Origin: Gilliamella sp. B3022
Lineage (GTDB): Bacteria; Pseudomonadota; Gammaproteobacteria; Enterobacterales; Orbaceae
DNA length: 64,000 nucleotides
Direction: 5' to 3'
NCBI RefSeq assembly: GCF_028751545.1
Contig: NZ_CP071867.1
Coordinates: 2,205,306-2,269,305, forward strand
Each line of letters opens with the position of its first letter. Position 1 is the first letter of the stretch. Below, one piece after another: positions 50,445-62,477 of the stretch. The translations under genes were made by a program, and so were the position numbers. The notes beneath the pieces are model-generated. The model saw only the letters and a program-made list of their open reading frames with translations, did no database searches and was not told the origin of the DNA.

Positions 50445-51449
50445 ATGATTGAAGCGGATCGTTTGATTGCCCCACAAGCGCAAAAGGAAGAAGAATCACT
50501 TGATCGTGCTATTCGTCCTAAATGTTTGGACGAATACATTGGTCAACCGCAAGTTTGTGAACAGATGAAAATTTTTATTCAAGCTGCTAAGCAGCGTAGT
50601 GATGCGCTTGATCATGTATTGATTTTTGGTCCTCCCGGCCTTGGTAAAACTACTTTAGCAAATATTGTTGCTAATGAAATGGACGTTAATTTGCGTACTA
50701 CTTCTGGTCCTGTTTTAGAAAAAGCAGGTGATTTAGCGGCAATGCTAACCAATTTAGAACCTAACGATGTACTATTTATTGATGAAATCCATCGTCTTTC
50801 ACCTGTAGTAGAAGAGATTTTATATCCAGCGATGGAAGATTATCAGTTGGATATTATGATTGGCGAGGGACCAGCAGCACGTTCAATTAAGATCGATCTT
50901 CCACCTTTTACATTAATTGGGGCTACAACACGAGCTGGGTCACTCACATCGCCGCTACGTGATCGTTTTGGTATTGTACAGCGCCTGGAATTTTATCGGG
51001 TTGAAGATTTGGAATATATTGTCGGTCGAAGTGCCAAATTTTTAGGGATGGATTTATCTGACGAAGGGGCACATTTAATTGCTAAACGTTCACGTGGTAC
51101 ACCAAGAATTGCTAATCGCTTATTGCGCCGCGTGCGTGATTATGCTGATGTAAAATCAAAAGGTATTATCGATCAAAAAATTGCTGCTCAGGCACTTGAT
51201 ATGTTGGATGTAGATAATCAAGGTTTTGATTATATGGACCGAAAGTTATTGCTCACTATTATTGAAAAATTTCTGGGTGGGCCGGTAGGTCTTGATAATA
51301 TTGCTGCAGCTATAGGTGAAGAGCGTGAAACGATTGAAGATGTACTCGAACCGTTTTTGATTCAACAAGGTTATATTCAAAGGACACCAAGAGGGAGAAT
51401 TGCGACACCACATGCTTATCGGCATTTTGGTATCATTCAAAATGAATAA
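50445..51449 (+). CDS. ruvB: Holliday junction ATP-dependent helicase RuvB
   Basis: This encodes 334 residues. Walker A GPPGLGKT (62-69), Walker B DEIH (113-116), sensor [18 protein letters not shown], and a C-terminal winged helix ([20 protein letters not shown]) are all present. It drives branch migration with RuvA. ruvC is not adjacent, unlike in E. coli. Confidence 0.98.
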   Translation: MIEADRLIAPQAQKEEESLDRAIRPKCLDEYIGQPQVCEQMKIFIQAAKQRSDALDHVLIFGPPGLGKTTLANIVANEMDVNLRTTSGPVLEKAGDLAAMLTNLEPNDVLFIDEIHRLSPVVEEILYPAMEDYQLDIMIGEGPAARSIKIDLPPFTLIGATTRAGSLTSPLRDRFGIVQRLEFYRVEDLEYIVGRSAKFLGMDLSDEGAHLIAKRSRGTPRIANRLLRRVRDYADVKSKGIIDQKIAAQALDMLDVDNQGFDYMDRKLLLTIIEKFLGGPVGLDNIAAAIGEERETIEDVLEPFLIQQGYIQRTPRGRIATPHAYRHFGIIQNE

Positions 51450-51475
51450 TTATTTTTCCACTTAATAAGAAGGTT

Positions 51476-51511
51476 TAAAAAAGCACGATTTAAATTAGGT
51501 CGTGCTTTTTG
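51476..51511. terminator. Convergent terminator between ruvB and cysK
   Basis: AAAAAGCACGA/TCGTGCTTTTT hairpin with A-run before and T-run after, so it works in both directions. Confidence 0.9.
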
Positions 51512-51525
51512 TTAGAAGATTTGGT

Positions 51526-52491
51526 TTAACCGAGTTCTTTTTCAGTAAAAATACCACTAAATAAATCGGTACTCAGGTAGCGTTCACCTGAAGAGGGTAA
51601 GATTACTACAATGGTTTTATTCGCATATTCAGGTAATTTTGCTAAACGATCAGCCGCGTAAACAGCAGCACCAGATGATATACCTGCTAATATACCTTCT
51701 TTTTCCATTAATTCACGAGCTGTTTCAATGGCTTGTTCGGTAGTGACTTTTTCAACCAAATCAACCAGACTTAAATCTAAGTTTTCTGGAATAAATCCTG
51801 CACCGATACCCTGAATGTTGTGTGGTCCTGGTTTAATTGGTTCGCCCGCTAGCGCTTGGCTAATAACTGGAGAGGTAGTTGGTTCAACAGCAACAGCTAT
51901 TATGTTTTTGCCTTGGTTTTTTTTGATATAACGAACCGTACCAGTAAAAGTACCACCAGTACCGACACCAGCAATAAAAATATCTACTTGACCATCTGTA
52001 TCATTCCAAATTTCAGGTCCTGTGGTTTTTTCATGAATTTCTGAATTAGCAGGATTGCTAAATTGTTGTAACATAATATTTTTCTTAGGATTGCTTGCTA
52101 CAATCTCTTCGGCTTTTTCAATCGCACCTTTCATACCTTTTACCGCTTCGGTCAATATTAAATTAGCGCCTAAAGCTTTAAGTAGTTTACGACGTTCTAT
52201 ACTCATGCTTTCTGGCATGGTTAGAGTCAATTTATAGCCTCGTGCAGCAGCAACAGTTGCAAGAGCGATACCTGTATTACCACTAGTTGGCTCGATTAAT
52301 TCGACGTCCGATGTTAATAATCCGCGTTTTTCTGCATCCCAAATCATATTCGATGCAATACGACATTTAACGCTAAAACTGGGATTGCGCGATTCTACTT
52401 TGGCTAAAATATTTCCATTACCAAAATGCTTTAAACGAACTAGAGGCGTGTGACCGATAGTTTGGGAATTATCATCAAATATTTTACTCAT
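51526..52491 (-). CDS. cysK: Cysteine synthase A (O-acetylserine sulfhydrylase)
   Basis: This encodes 321 residues from the ATG at 52491 after AAGGA; a start 18 bases upstream is less likely. The PLP lysine is in [10 protein letters not shown] (Lys42). Substrate loop TSGNTG (69-74), the phosphate-binding [11 protein letters not shown] and C-terminal SSGAAVYAA are present. It makes cysteine from O-acetylserine and sulfide. The length and opening match CysK rather than CysM. Confidence 0.95.
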   Translation of the reverse strand: MSKIFDDNSQTIGHTPLVRLKHFGNGNILAKVESRNPSFSVKCRIASNMIWDAEKRGLLTSDVELIEPTSGNTGIALATVAAARGYKLTLTMPESMSIERRKLLKALGANLILTEAVKGMKGAIEKAEEIVASNPKKNIMLQQFSNPANSEIHEKTTGPEIWNDTDGQVDIFIAGVGTGGTFTGTVRYIKKNQGKNIIAVAVEPTTSPVISQALAGEPIKPGPHNIQGIGAGFIPENLDLSLVDLVEKVTTEQAIETARELMEKEGILAGISSGAAVYAADRLAKLPEYANKTIVVILPSSGERYLSTDLFSGIFTEKELG

Positions 52492-53176
52492 TAAATAGTC
52501 CTTATACAAAATTTAAAGGGAATAGCGCCTTAATAATCGCTGACGATAATGACATTATAAAGATAACTTAAAAAGATGATAATAAATAATAATTGTAACA
52601 ATATTCTTTTTTGATATAAGAATCGTATTATGTCATTAAAAATGAAATGCCTTTAAACATATTGATTAACAGACATCATCCAATTAAAGGAGTTTAATAG
52701 ACATATAATAATATATCTCTATGATTGATATTGAAGAAAGCATAAATAAAGTATCCAGATATTCATCAAAACAAATATTCAATAGTGAGATATAAAAGAA
52801 GAATGTAAACAATAATTAGGCAGATTGAGCTACACATTAATATTAGACTGTGAGGAAAACTTTTCCAACTAATGGAGTAAATCCATACGGAAAACCGCAC
52901 ATTAACAATTTAACAAACTCTGAAATATCTGTCTGATTATATATAAAAACTGAACAGCTAGGTGAGAAAATTAATAATAATTAAAACCTTTATTATTAAA
53001 TCAATATCAAATGGTAAATTGATAATTGGGATTTTGAAATTTATATTGCTATGTTTTTGTATTATGAAAGATAAGGTTATTTAGCATCAATGCGTTTAAC
53101 ATCCATGATTTAAAAATATTCATTCTTAAAATAAATAATATAAGATTTTAATTCTGTTGTAAGCAAATACTATAAT
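52492..53176. other. AT-rich intergenic region, no gene seen
   Basis: About 685 bp upstream of cysK and downstream of priC. Short frames are present, but none has a ribosome site or coding character. It probably contains the cysK promoter; no clear RNA gene was recognised. Confidence 0.5.
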
Positions 53177-53683
53177 TCAATCTAGGCTATCGTTTTCTAT
53201 TTCTAATTCAATTTTTTTTATTGCTTGTTCACAGCGATAGATTCGATTATCCAATGTTGCAACTTTAATATGATTAATTGATTCTGATGATAGTTCAAAT
53301 TCATATTTCATATCTTGTAATCGTCTTAGATAATCCAAATGTCTTGAGTGTTTTTCTGCAAGTGTTTCTTGAATAATACAATTTGTTCGCTGTTGACGTA
53401 GATATCCTGTAGCAAGTTCACGGGTAAGGGCACTGATTTGATCAATAAGTTTTTCCGACAAAAACTCAATTTGCGAGAATTTCTGGGAGAGTGCCGCATC
53501 ACAAATAGCTTGATATGTGAGTTTAATTTTATCAAGATAGAATTGGTTATTGGATTCAATTTTGCTTGTATTAAACAAATGCTGATCAAAATAACGTTCT
53601 TGAAAAGGCTGTTGATCAGATAAATTTATCTCCTGTTGTAGTGCATTGATTTGACTTTTTAATTTTCCCAAAAATTTTTGCAT
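53177..53683 (-). CDS. priC: Primosomal replication protein PriC
   Basis: This encodes 168 residues from the ATG at 53683 (MQKFLGKLKSQINALQQEI); longer starts overlap yfbV. The helical protein contains LSEKLIDQISALTRELATGY and HLDYLRRLQDMKYEFE, in the pattern of PriC (N''), which helps reload DnaB at stalled forks. It follows yfbV by 13 bp. The family call is by overall pattern. Confidence 0.72.
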   Translation of the reverse strand: MQKFLGKLKSQINALQQEINLSDQQPFQERYFDQHLFNTSKIESNNQFYLDKIKLTYQAICDAALSQKFSQIEFLSEKLIDQISALTRELATGYLRQQRTNCIIQETLAEKHSRHLDYLRRLQDMKYEFELSSESINHIKVATLDNRIYRCEQAIKKIELEIENDSLD

Positions 53684-53696
53684 GAATAAATCTTCT

Positions 53697-54170
53697 TTAA
53701 TCGTTAGATGTATCATCATCTTGCCCAAAATAATTACCTAAGTGAATTTTTGATAAGTTGATAAGTTGCATGAATGCCTCAAAAGTTAATTTTTCATTTT
53801 TGTTTGTATTTACATCTAATGCTTGTTTCTCGATGAGTTGTAACTTGATTCGATTATAGCAATCAACTAAATTAAGAGGTAAAGGTGATTGTGAACGTCG
53901 ACCTAACCAAAATATACCTTGTAAAGGTAAGCTCAAGACAAATAAAATTGTTAAAATTGTTACTGCAAGCTGCGCAGGCGTATAATATTGCCAAACAATT
54001 AGACCGACAATGATAGGTGGCAGATATTTTGTTAGGGTTTTTATGTGGTTAATGATTTTTAATTCAGGAAATGAATGCATCAATTGTTGATCTGTAGGAC
54101 AAAGCTTCATATACCTTTGTCCAGCCTTAAATGTATTAACTAAATTCATCTTGTTGGGATTCCTCGACAT
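53697..54170 (-). CDS. yfbV: YfbV-like inner-membrane protein (UPF0208)
   Basis: This encodes 157 residues, or 150 if the second ATG at 54149 after GAGGAA is used. Two transmembrane helices at about 50-90 with YLPPIIVGLIVWQYY and LSLPLQGIFWLGRRSQSPLP match YfbV. It is divergent from ackA, as in E. coli. YfbV restrains terminus-region loops by an indirect mechanism. Confidence 0.88.
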   Translation of the reverse strand: MSRNPNKMNLVNTFKAGQRYMKLCPTDQQLMHSFPELKIINHIKTLTKYLPPIIVGLIVWQYYTPAQLAVTILTILFVLSLPLQGIFWLGRRSQSPLPLNLVDCYNRIKLQLIEKQALDVNTNKNEKLTFEAFMQLINLSKIHLGNYFGQDDDTSND

Positions 54171-54345
54171 TCACTTCTTATTGTCTTAAAATAATGCCAT
54201 TCAAATTGGGGACTCTCTCTATTTTATCTCAAAAAGCAAGATATCAGAAGTCACCTTAACGTAATCACATCGATATTTAAAATCATGTGTTGAGTTACCA
54301 ATTTTGATTGGTATATATCTTTTTATTCAATTTATAGGAATTACT

Positions 54346-55551
54346 ATGTCATCAAGTAATAACGCTCTTGTTCTTAATTGCGGAAGTTCTTCATTAAAAT
54401 TTGCCATTATTAACCCTGAAAATGGTGATGAATTTTTATCTGGGTTAGCTGAATGTTTTAATCTTCCTGATGCACGTATTAAGTGGAAACTTGATGGTGT
54501 TAAGAACGAAGCTTCTTTAGGTGCTGGAGCCGCTCATAGTGAAGCAATTAGATTTATTGTTAATAGCATCTTCCCTCAAAAACCAGAATTATTAGATAGT
54601 ATTAAATCTATTGGACACCGTATTGTTCACGGTGGTGAAAAATATACTCAATCTGTCGTAATCGATGATTCAGTATTAAAAGGCATTGAAGAAGCAGCAG
54701 CATTTGCACCTTTACATAATCCTGCACATTTAATCGGTATTCGCGAAGCTTTTGCTGAATTTCCTCATTTAAAAAATAAGAATGTGGCTGTTTTTGATAC
54801 TGCATTCCATACAACTATGCCAAAAGAAGCTTATTTGTATGCTATTCCTAACGAACTTTATACTAAACATGGTATTCGTCGTTATGGTGCACATGGTACG
54901 AGCCATTATTACGTTAGCCGTGAAGCTGCAAAATTATTAAATAAACCAGTAGAAGAAACAAATGTAATTACTTGTCATTTAGGTAATGGTGCATCAATTA
55001 CTGCTGTTAAAAACGGTAAATGTGTTGATACTTCAATGGGCTTAACTCCACTTGAAGGTTTAGTAATGGGTACACGTAGTGGTGATATCGATCCTGCTAT
55101 CATGTTCTTCTTACACGATAACTTAAATATGTCCGTTGCTGATATAAATAATCTTTTAAATAAAAAATCTGGTTTACTAGGATTAACTGGTGTAAGTAGT
55201 GATTGTCGTTATGTAACTGATAACTATGATAGTGATGAAAATGCAAAAAATGCTTTAGATGTCTTTGTTCACCGTTTAGTTAAATACATTGGTGGTTATG
55301 CAATGCTTTTAGACGGTCGTTTAGATGCAATCGTATTTACTGGTGGTATTGGTGAAAATTCTGAAGAAGTTCGTCGTATGGCATTACAAAAATTAAGTCT
55401 TCTTGGTTTTGAACTGGATCAAGAACGTAATCTTGCTGCACGTTTTGGTCATGGCGGTACAATTACTAAAGACGGCTCTGCCGTTGCAATGGTGATTCCA
55501 ACCAATGAAGAACTTGTTATTGCTCAGGATGCTGCGCGTCTAACTGCTTAA
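54346..55551 (+). CDS. ackA: Acetate kinase
   Basis: This encodes 401 residues from the ATG at 54346 after [19 protein letters not shown] (N-terminal phosphate loop), [29 protein letters not shown] and [13 protein letters not shown] are the acetate kinase signatures. With Pta it converts acetyl-CoA to acetate and makes ATP, the main energy route of fermenting cells. Confidence 0.98.
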   Translation: MSSSNNALVLNCGSSSLKFAIINPENGDEFLSGLAECFNLPDARIKWKLDGVKNEASLGAGAAHSEAIRFIVNSIFPQKPELLDSIKSIGHRIVHGGEKYTQSVVIDDSVLKGIEEAAAFAPLHNPAHLIGIREAFAEFPHLKNKNVAVFDTAFHTTMPKEAYLYAIPNELYTKHGIRRYGAHGTSHYYVSREAAKLLNKPVEETNVITCHLGNGASITAVKNGKCVDTSMGLTPLEGLVMGTRSGDIDPAIMFFLHDNLNMSVADINNLLNKKSGLLGLTGVSSDCRYVTDNYDSDENAKNALDVFVHRLVKYIGGYAMLLDGRLDAIVFTGGIGENSEEVRRMALQKLSLLGFELDQERNLAARFGHGGTITKDGSAVAMVIPTNEELVIAQDAARLTA

Positions 55552-55562
55552 TAAACGTTTAG

Positions 55563-55588
55563 AACCGCCGAAATGGCGGTTTGTTTTT
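55563..55588 (+). terminator. Attenuator between ackA and pta
   Basis: AACCGCC-GAAAT-GGCGGTT followed by TGTTTTT. It lies in a 68-bp gap within the operon, so it may lower pta expression relative to ackA or stabilise the ackA mRNA end. Confidence 0.8.
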
Positions 55589-55619
55589 ACATAATAAAGA
55601 ATTTAAGAGGAAATCAATT

Positions 55620-57770
55620 ATGTCTCGTACTATTATGCTAATCCCAACCGGAACCAATGTAGGGTTAACAGGTGTGAGTCTTGGTGTTATTCGAGCTATG
55701 GAGCGTCAAGGTATTAACTTAAACGTTTTTAAACCAGTTGCCCAGCCAAGAGCGGGCGGTGATGCCCCTGATAATACCACCACATTGGTTAGTAATAACA
55801 CATCAATTCCAGTTTTAAAACCACTTAAAATGAGCCATGTTGAAAACTTATTAGGTTTAAATCAACAAGATGTGCTAATGGAAGAAATCGTTGCCCTATA
55901 TGCTGAAAATACCAAAGGTGCTGACGTTGTATTAGTTGAAGGTATTGTGCCAACTTCTGATTATCCTTTTGCCAATGAATTAAATAATAACATCGCTAAA
56001 ACTCTTGGTGCTGAAATTATATTTGTTGTCAATATGGGTAAAGACACACCTGAACAATTAAAAGAACGTATTGAAATTGCACGCTCTAATTTTGGTGGTA
56101 TTAAAAATGAAAAAATTGTTGGCGTAATTGTCAATAAAGTTAATGCGCCAGTTGAAGAGCAATCGCTCGCTCGCCCAGATGTTGCAGAAATTTATCATAC
56201 TCCAAAATTTGACGATAAAAAAATCACGATTAAAGATTTAAACGAATTTAGTCCACTTCCTGTACTTGGTTGTATTCCTTGGAATATGGATCTAAGTGCT
56301 TGTCGTGCTATTGATATTGCCAAACATTTTGATGCCAAAATTATCAATGAAGGCGGTATTAAAAATCGTCGTATTAAACACATTTCTTTCTGTTCTAGAA
56401 GTGTACCTAATATTATTAGTCATCTACAACCTAATGCGTTATTAGTGACTTCTGCTGACCGCTCAGATGTACTTGTAACTATTGGTTTAGCTGCGATGAA
56501 TGGCGTATCAATCGGTGGGGTGTTATTAACGGGTGGTTATGAAATAGATGAAAAAGTCTATAAATTATGTCAACCAGCATTTGATACTGGTTTACCAGTG
56601 TTTACCGTTCAAACTAATACATTCCAAACTTCAATCAACTTGCAACAATTTAATTTAGAAATTCCGGTTGATGATAAGGAACGTATGGAAAACACACAAA
56701 ACTTTGTGGCTGATCATATTGATTCTAACTGGGTTAAATCATTAAATGAAGTAGTGAATTCAGCTCGTCGACTATCACCACCAGCATTCAGATATCAATT
56801 AACAGAACTTGCACGTAATGCAAAAAAAGTGGTGGTTTTACCAGAGGGTGATGAGCCAAGAACAATTAAAGCTGCTGCAATTTGTGCAGAGCGAAATATT
56901 GCAAAATGTGTACTTATTGGTAATCCTGATGAAGTTCGTAAAGTGGCAGCATCTCAAGGTGTTACATTAGATGCTGGGGTTGAAATCGTTGATCCAGATA
57001 CAATTCGTGAAAAATATGTACCACGTTTAGTTGAATTGCGTAAAAATAAAGGTATGACCGAAGTTATTGCGCGTGAACAATTAGCCGACAATGTCGTACT
57101 TGGTACAATGATGCTTGAAGCGAACGAAGTAGATGGTCTTGTATCAGGTGCAGTTCATACGACAGCTAATACTATTCGCCCACCATTACAATTAATTAAG
57201 ACTGCGCCAGGTAGTTCACTTGTATCATCTGTTTTCTTTATGTTAATGCCAGACCAAGTTTATATCTATGGTGACTGTGCAATAAATCCAGATCCTAATG
57301 CACAAGAACTTGCTGAAATTGCTATTCAATCAGCAGATACAGCAATTGCTTTTGGTATCGAACCACGTGTAGCGATGATTTCGTATTCAACAGGTAGTTC
57401 AGGTCAAGGAGCTGATGTTGAGAAAGTGAAGGAAGCAACTCGTATTGCTCAAGAAAAACGCCCAGATCTTATGATTGACGGTCCATTACAGTATGATGCG
57501 GCAGTAATGCCAGATGTGGCTAAATCTAAAGCTCCAAATTCACAAGTAGCGGGTAAAGCAACTGTATTTATCTTCCCTGATTTAAATACGGGGAATACTA
57601 CATACAAAGCAGTACAGCGTTCTGCTGATCTTGTATCTATTGGTCCAATGTTACAAGGTATGCGCAAACCTGTTAATGACTTGTCTCGTGGTGCGTTAGT
57701 TGACGATATCGTGTATACTATTGCATTAACAGCTATTCAATCAGCACAAGAACAGAACGCTGGTAAATAG
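55620..57770 (+). CDS. pta: Phosphate acetyltransferase
   Basis: This encodes 716 residues from the ATG at 55620 after AGAGGAAA. The N-terminal P-loop-like domain ([20 protein letters not shown]), a DRTGG domain at about 230-340 and the C-terminal PTA domain ([15 protein letters not shown], later [16 protein letters not shown]) give the long gammaproteobacterial form. It makes acetyl phosphate from acetyl-CoA for AckA. Confidence 0.98.
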   Translation: MSRTIMLIPTGTNVGLTGVSLGVIRAMERQGINLNVFKPVAQPRAGGDAPDNTTTLVSNNTSIPVLKPLKMSHVENLLGLNQQDVLMEEIVALYAENTKGADVVLVEGIVPTSDYPFANELNNNIAKTLGAEIIFVVNMGKDTPEQLKERIEIARSNFGGIKNEKIVGVIVNKVNAPVEEQSLARPDVAEIYHTPKFDDKKITIKDLNEFSPLPVLGCIPWNMDLSACRAIDIAKHFDAKIINEGGIKNRRIKHISFCSRSVPNIISHLQPNALLVTSADRSDVLVTIGLAAMNGVSIGGVLLTGGYEIDEKVYKLCQPAFDTGLPVFTVQTNTFQTSINLQQFNLEIPVDDKERMENTQNFVADHIDSNWVKSLNEVVNSARRLSPPAFRYQLTELARNAKKVVVLPEGDEPRTIKAAAICAERNIAKCVLIGNPDEVRKVAASQGVTLDAGVEIVDPDTIREKYVPRLVELRKNKGMTEVIAREQLADNVVLGTMMLEANEVDGLVSGAVHTTANTIRPPLQLIKTAPGSSLVSSVFFMLMPDQVYIYGDCAINPDPNAQELAEIAIQSADTAIAFGIEPRVAMISYSTGSSGQGADVEKVKEATRIAQEKRPDLMIDGPLQYDAAVMPDVAKSKAPNSQVAGKATVFIFPDLNTGNTTYKAVQRSADLVSIGPMLQGMRKPVNDLSRGALVDDIVYTIALTAIQSAQEQNAGK

Positions 57771-58519
57771 TTTATATTAATGTTTCAATTTGTGAGAGGT
57801 TAGTTAATAACCTCTCATTTCTAATTATTTATAACACCTTTTCATTTATAAGAAACAAAATAATTAAAAGAGTGTTTATTGTATATTATTTGTAGATTTT
57901 GTTCACTCCAACTTCTTTAATTATTTAAGAATAATTAATTTAGATTAATTTATTTTTAGTTATCAGCGTATTCTATTTCATTCATTCATTTATTAATTAG
58001 TTTCATATTTTGGTTGCTCATTTAATTCATTTTAATGATTCAACAAGCACGGTTTATGTTAGTAATTTTAATTTCCTGCTTGAAAATGATGCTTACTTTT
58101 GTTGAATAAATTGATTTTAAATTAATATTATCAGAGTTAAAGATTATGTACACTTCTAATCAAAACTTAATCATAATTATTGATCCAATCTTTTATCTTG
58201 AACTTTTATGATATGAAGTAAAAGTATTAAACGCTGTCATAGGATTTGAAAATACAAAGCTTTAATATCGAAATTTTATTGAAAGTGCAGTTTTAGAAAC
58301 ATCAGCTCCTATTATCCTTTTATAAATTTTATACTACTGCTAAAAAATAATAATTCAACGCGATATTTAATTTATTGCTTTATTTCCTAGCCATGTTAAG
58401 TATCTTTTTACAAATATTTATTACGTAAAAAAATGCCGACATGCTATTTAAGGTTAATGATTAGATGGTACAATACCAACCAATTTTTATATTGGCTTAT
58501 ATTTTAGGAATTAAAATTG
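57771..58519. terminator. pta terminator and AT-rich gap before guaA
   Basis: The stem GAGAGGTTA/TAACCTCTC at 57794-57816 with T-rich sequence is the likely end of ackA-pta. The remaining 700 bp holds no credible ORF. guaB, the common partner of guaA, is not here. The guaA promoter should lie just before 58500; TACAAT at about 58469 is a candidate -10. Confidence 0.6.
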
Positions 58520-60103
58520 ATGAATAAAGACATCCACCAACAGCGTATATTGATTTTAGATTTTGGTTCACAAGTAACGCAATTAATTGCTCGAAGAGTG
58601 CGTGAAATTGGTGTGTATTGTGAACTTTGGCCGTGGGATGTTTCGGAAGAAAAAATCAAACAATTTAATCCTAAAGGCATCATTCTATCTGGTGGTCCTG
58701 AAAGTACTACCGATCAAAATAGCCCTAGAGCTCCAGAATATGTGTTTAACGCAGGCGTTCCCGTGTTAGGTATCTGCTATGGTATGCAAACTATGGCAAT
58801 TCAAGTAGGTAAGGGCGGACAAGTTACTGCATCTAATCAACGAGAATTTGGTTATGCTAAAGTTGATATTCTTGCAAAATCAAAATTAACAGAAGGTATT
58901 TTAGATAGCACCAATGATGCTGGTATTGAGCAACTGGATGTCTGGATGAGTCATGGTGATAAAGTTACTTCATTACCTGACACATTCACCCTAATTGGGC
59001 AAACAGAAACTTGTCCATTCGCTATTATGGCCAACGATGAAAAACAGTTTTATGGTGTACAGTTCCATCCTGAGGTAACGCATACGGTTAAAGGATTAGA
59101 GTTATTAACGCGTTTTGTTATTGATATTTGTCAGTGTGAAAGACTATGGACACCATCTTCTATTATTACTGATGCAATTACCCGTATAAAAGAAAAAGTT
59201 GGTAAAGATAAAGTATTACTAGGTTTATCTGGTGGTGTTGATTCTTCGGTTACTGCATTATTATTACATCAAGCAATTGGTGACCAGCTAACTTGCGTCT
59301 TTGTTGATCATGGGTTATTACGTTTAAATGAAGCAAAGCAAGTCATGGACATGTTTGGTGATAAATTTGGTTTAAATATTATTGCAATTAATGCCGAAGA
59401 TCGATTTATGGCCGCATTAAAAGGAGAGGTTGATCCTGAAGCTAAACGTAAAATCATTGGTCGTGAATTTGTCGCTGTTTTTGATGAAGAGGCGGCAAAA
59501 TTAAAAGATGTCAAATGGCTTGCTCAAGGCACCATCTATCCAGATGTCATTGAATCAGCTGCTGCTGATACAGGTAAAGCCCACGTGATTAAATCTCATC
59601 ATAATGTTGGTGGTTTACCTGAAGATATGAAAATGGGGCTAGTTGAACCATTAAGAGAATTATTCAAAGATGAAGTACGTAAAGTTGGTTTAGAACTCGG
59701 TTTGCCTTACGATATGCTTTACCGTCATCCATTCCCTGGACCAGGTTTAGGGGTGCGTGTTCTTGGTGAAGTGAAAAAAGAGTATTGTGATTTACTACGA
59801 CAAGCCGATGCTATTTTTATCGAAGAACTTTATAAAGCTGACCTATACCACAAAGTTAGTCAAGCATTTACCATATTTTTACCAGTACGCTCGGTAGGAG
59901 TAATGGGAGATGGGCGAAAATATGATTGGGTTGTCTCATTACGTGCAGTTGAAACTATCGACTTCATGACCGCTCACTGGGCTCATCTTCCTTATGACTT
60001 TTTAGGTAGAGTATCAAACCGTATTATTAATGAAGTCAATGGAATATCACGAGTTGTATATGATATAAGTGGAAAACCGCCTGCAACCATTGAATGGGAG
60101 TAA
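58520..60103 (+). CDS. guaA: GMP synthase (glutamine-hydrolysing)
   Basis: This encodes 527 residues from the ATG at 58520. The glutaminase triad includes Cys86 (GICYGMQ) and His in FHPEVTH. The ATP pyrophosphatase P-loop is LSGGVDSS (about 233-240). The C-terminal dimerisation domain ends [20 protein letters not shown] then IEWE. It converts XMP to GMP. Confidence 0.98.
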   Translation: MNKDIHQQRILILDFGSQVTQLIARRVREIGVYCELWPWDVSEEKIKQFNPKGIILSGGPESTTDQNSPRAPEYVFNAGVPVLGICYGMQTMAIQVGKGGQVTASNQREFGYAKVDILAKSKLTEGILDSTNDAGIEQLDVWMSHGDKVTSLPDTFTLIGQTETCPFAIMANDEKQFYGVQFHPEVTHTVKGLELLTRFVIDICQCERLWTPSSIITDAITRIKEKVGKDKVLLGLSGGVDSSVTALLLHQAIGDQLTCVFVDHGLLRLNEAKQVMDMFGDKFGLNIIAINAEDRFMAALKGEVDPEAKRKIIGREFVAVFDEEAAKLKDVKWLAQGTIYPDVIESAAADTGKAHVIKSHHNVGGLPEDMKMGLVEPLRELFKDEVRKVGLELGLPYDMLYRHPFPGPGLGVRVLGEVKKEYCDLLRQADAIFIEELYKADLYHKVSQAFTIFLPVRSVGVMGDGRKYDWVVSLRAVETIDFMTAHWAHLPYDFLGRVSNRIINEVNGISRVVYDISGKPPATIEWE

Positions 60104-61274
60104 AAAATACTTCTATTAGGTGTAATATTAAAAAATCCAGTTATCCATAACGATGTAACTGGATTTCTGTTTTTAAATATCTATTCTCTTGTCGTGAATC
60201 TTTATATTTTTTTGTAAAAAATGACAGTAAAATTATTAATATATAGTAAATGTAATGTTTCTACCATCTAAAATTTAATTAGTATTTAAAGGTGGGGCTT
60301 CATTAAAAGAAATCAAATTAAAGGCATTAAAATCACAGTATAAGGTCTTTAAGATTATCGATTGTGTTGTTTAGTATGTGAGTTTTGCTACAACTGGTTT
60401 AGTCAAATTTTGATTCAATTATAAGATTAATGTTCTTCTAGAGACATTGATAATTGGTAAGTGTCCAATTATTTCTTTAACTATACCTGATAAAAAATGC
60501 TTATAAACTCAGGCTGATTAAGTTGTATTTTGATAACGATTAGGAATCAATTTCCTCTAAAATAATTATTAATACATCGAAAACAGCTTTTCAATCAGTG
60601 TTAACAAATATCCAAACTGAAAGGCATTCCTAAACTGACAACATATCATATCGCTGTATGGCAGCGTATATAAACGCTCAGAAAATGATAAATCTTGAAA
60701 TAATGAAATAACTCTTAATGATTTAAGATTGATAGGATTATATTTAGATAATAAGTTTGGTTGATTATTAGGGAAATTTATATATAGGTATGATAAAAAC
60801 CGAAAGATATTAGAGTCGTATTTATACTGATGATGAGTTTTAATAATTTTGAATTTATAGGTATTAGAATATAAATTGTAGTCAAATTAAGAAAAAGATG
60901 TGGTATGTATGTCCTGATAACAATTTGATGTAAATAATATTGAAAATAAAGAACATGAAATAATTTACTTATTGAAAAAGACACATAGAAATTTTAACAA
61001 TAGATTCATGCTAACAGTGTCATTAAACATCAATTGCTGAACACTGTTATACATATAGGTTATACAATACGGTTATTTAAAGAGATTTATAAAAAATAAA
61101 ATTATTAGAAAGATGCATGTTTATTAACCTATTTAAAGATTGTGTGATAGTTAAATAACCAAATAGAAGGATAATTCTTTTTAATTTAGAACTTTAAAGT
61201 AAATTTAATTAAAATTTATATCCATCTTTGATATCATAAAAAATTAATATTTAATTAATTATAAAGGCAATTTT
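60104..61274. terminator. guaA terminator and 1.1-kb AT-rich gap
   Basis: AAATCCAGTTA/TAACTGGATTT (60133-60166) followed by a T-run ends guaA. From 60180 to 61274 the DNA is very AT-rich with only short unsupported frames; I see no gene, tRNA or repeat. The phosphatase promoter is probably near 61200. Confidence 0.6.
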
Positions 61275-61799
61275 ATGTTTAATTTGAAAAAGTATTTTTT
61301 AATTATATTGGCATTGTTTAGTGCTTCTTGTTTTTCGCTTGATCGGGTGGTTATGTTTGTTTGTACAGGAAACACTGGTCGTAGCCCAATGGCAGAAGCA
61401 TTAGCTAAAGATTATGTAAAAAAACATCATTTAAATATCATAGTTGAATCACGTGGTGTAAATGTTGATCCTAATGAGATCACCCCTGAAGAAGGCAGTG
61501 TCAAAGTATTAAAAAATAGAAACATTGATATTTCCTCTCATAAAGCGACTCAACTAGTCAAAGAAGATATTGATTCATCAGATTATTTATTAACAATGAC
61601 ACAAAACCATAAAGATAAAATTTTAGATAAATTTCCAGAATCTGAAGGCAAAGTCTTTACATTATCTGAATTTGCTACAGGTAAAAATGAAGATCTATCT
61701 GATCCTTATAAAATGCCAATGGCTGCTTATATTAAAGTTGAAAATCAATTAGATAAATTTTTACCATTAGCACTTGATAAGATTGCGAAAGAGGAATAA
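61275..61799 (+). CDS. Exported low-molecular-weight protein tyrosine phosphatase-like protein
   Basis: This encodes 174 residues with AAAGGCA before the ATG. An N-terminal signal-like segment (YFLIILALFSASCFS, about 7-21) precedes a complete LMW-PTP domain. The P-loop is CTGNTGRS (30-37, nucleophile Cys30) and the general acid is in DLSDPYKM (Asp143). LMW-PTPs are normally cytoplasmic, for example Wzb; an exported one would act in the periplasm or at the membrane. No kinase or capsule genes are adjacent. Substrate unknown. Confidence 0.8.
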   Translation: MFNLKKYFLIILALFSASCFSLDRVVMFVCTGNTGRSPMAEALAKDYVKKHHLNIIVESRGVNVDPNEITPEEGSVKVLKNRNIDISSHKATQLVKEDIDSSDYLLTMTQNHKDKILDKFPESEGKVFTLSEFATGKNEDLSDPYKMPMAAYIKVENQLDKFLPLALDKIAKEE

Positions 61800-62477
61800 T
61801 CCCTAAATTCAAATTAGATTAGCAAGTTTATAAACGCCTAGAGATTTTTTTATTTAATTATTAAGTAATTAAATCTTCTAGGTGTTTTTTTAGCAAATTA
61901 ATAAAATCAGTTTACATTATTTTTAAGATTAAAAACTGTATAATCTTGACGATAAAAATTTCGTATTGCTATAATTTTACTGAATGTTAAGAAAAATTAA
62001 CAATTAAATACCAAACATTAATTTATAGGGTAATCCTTAAATTTGATTCCCCCTCTCTATGTAATTTGACCAAAAACTAACCAAAGTCACCGTAATTTAA
62101 CTACTAAAAAAATTTTGTAAAAAAAATTAAAGTTTTGTTAACGTTTATAATTTTTTTTAACATATTGATTATAAATAAAAAAAAATATTTCTGCTTAAAA
62201 ACCCTCATTTTTATGACCTGCCGGAAAACTTACTTTGTATACAATTTAACCGTTAAAATGTTAAAAAAAACATAAAGTTAATGCAGTTTTTATTTAAACA
62301 GTTTACATGAACAGATAATCTATATAATATTGTCGTTTGTAAAGAACGAATCAATTAATGACGTTAATTACTAAGTTTTCATAAAGGATTTGAAAGCTTT
62401 TTTGTAGTACAAAAAGGAGCAGTACAAAAATGATTATAAATTTATAAAATTAATTCTATTTTTTATAGGCAAAAAAG
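61800..62477. other. Terminator and leader before the NRPS gene
   Basis: A long hairpin AACGCCTAGA/TCTAGGTGTT (61833-61886) with T-run ends the phosphatase transcript. The rest is extremely AT-rich. About 45 bp before the NRPS gene, AAAGGAG is followed by a five-codon mini-ORF (ATG at 62430, TAA), a possible leader peptide. No other gene is seen. Confidence 0.55.

Noticed and set aside
60778-60984. Minus-strand 68-residue ORF after guaA
   Set aside because: It is in very AT-rich DNA, rich in Ile, Leu and Tyr, with no ribosome site and no neighbouring gene to support it.
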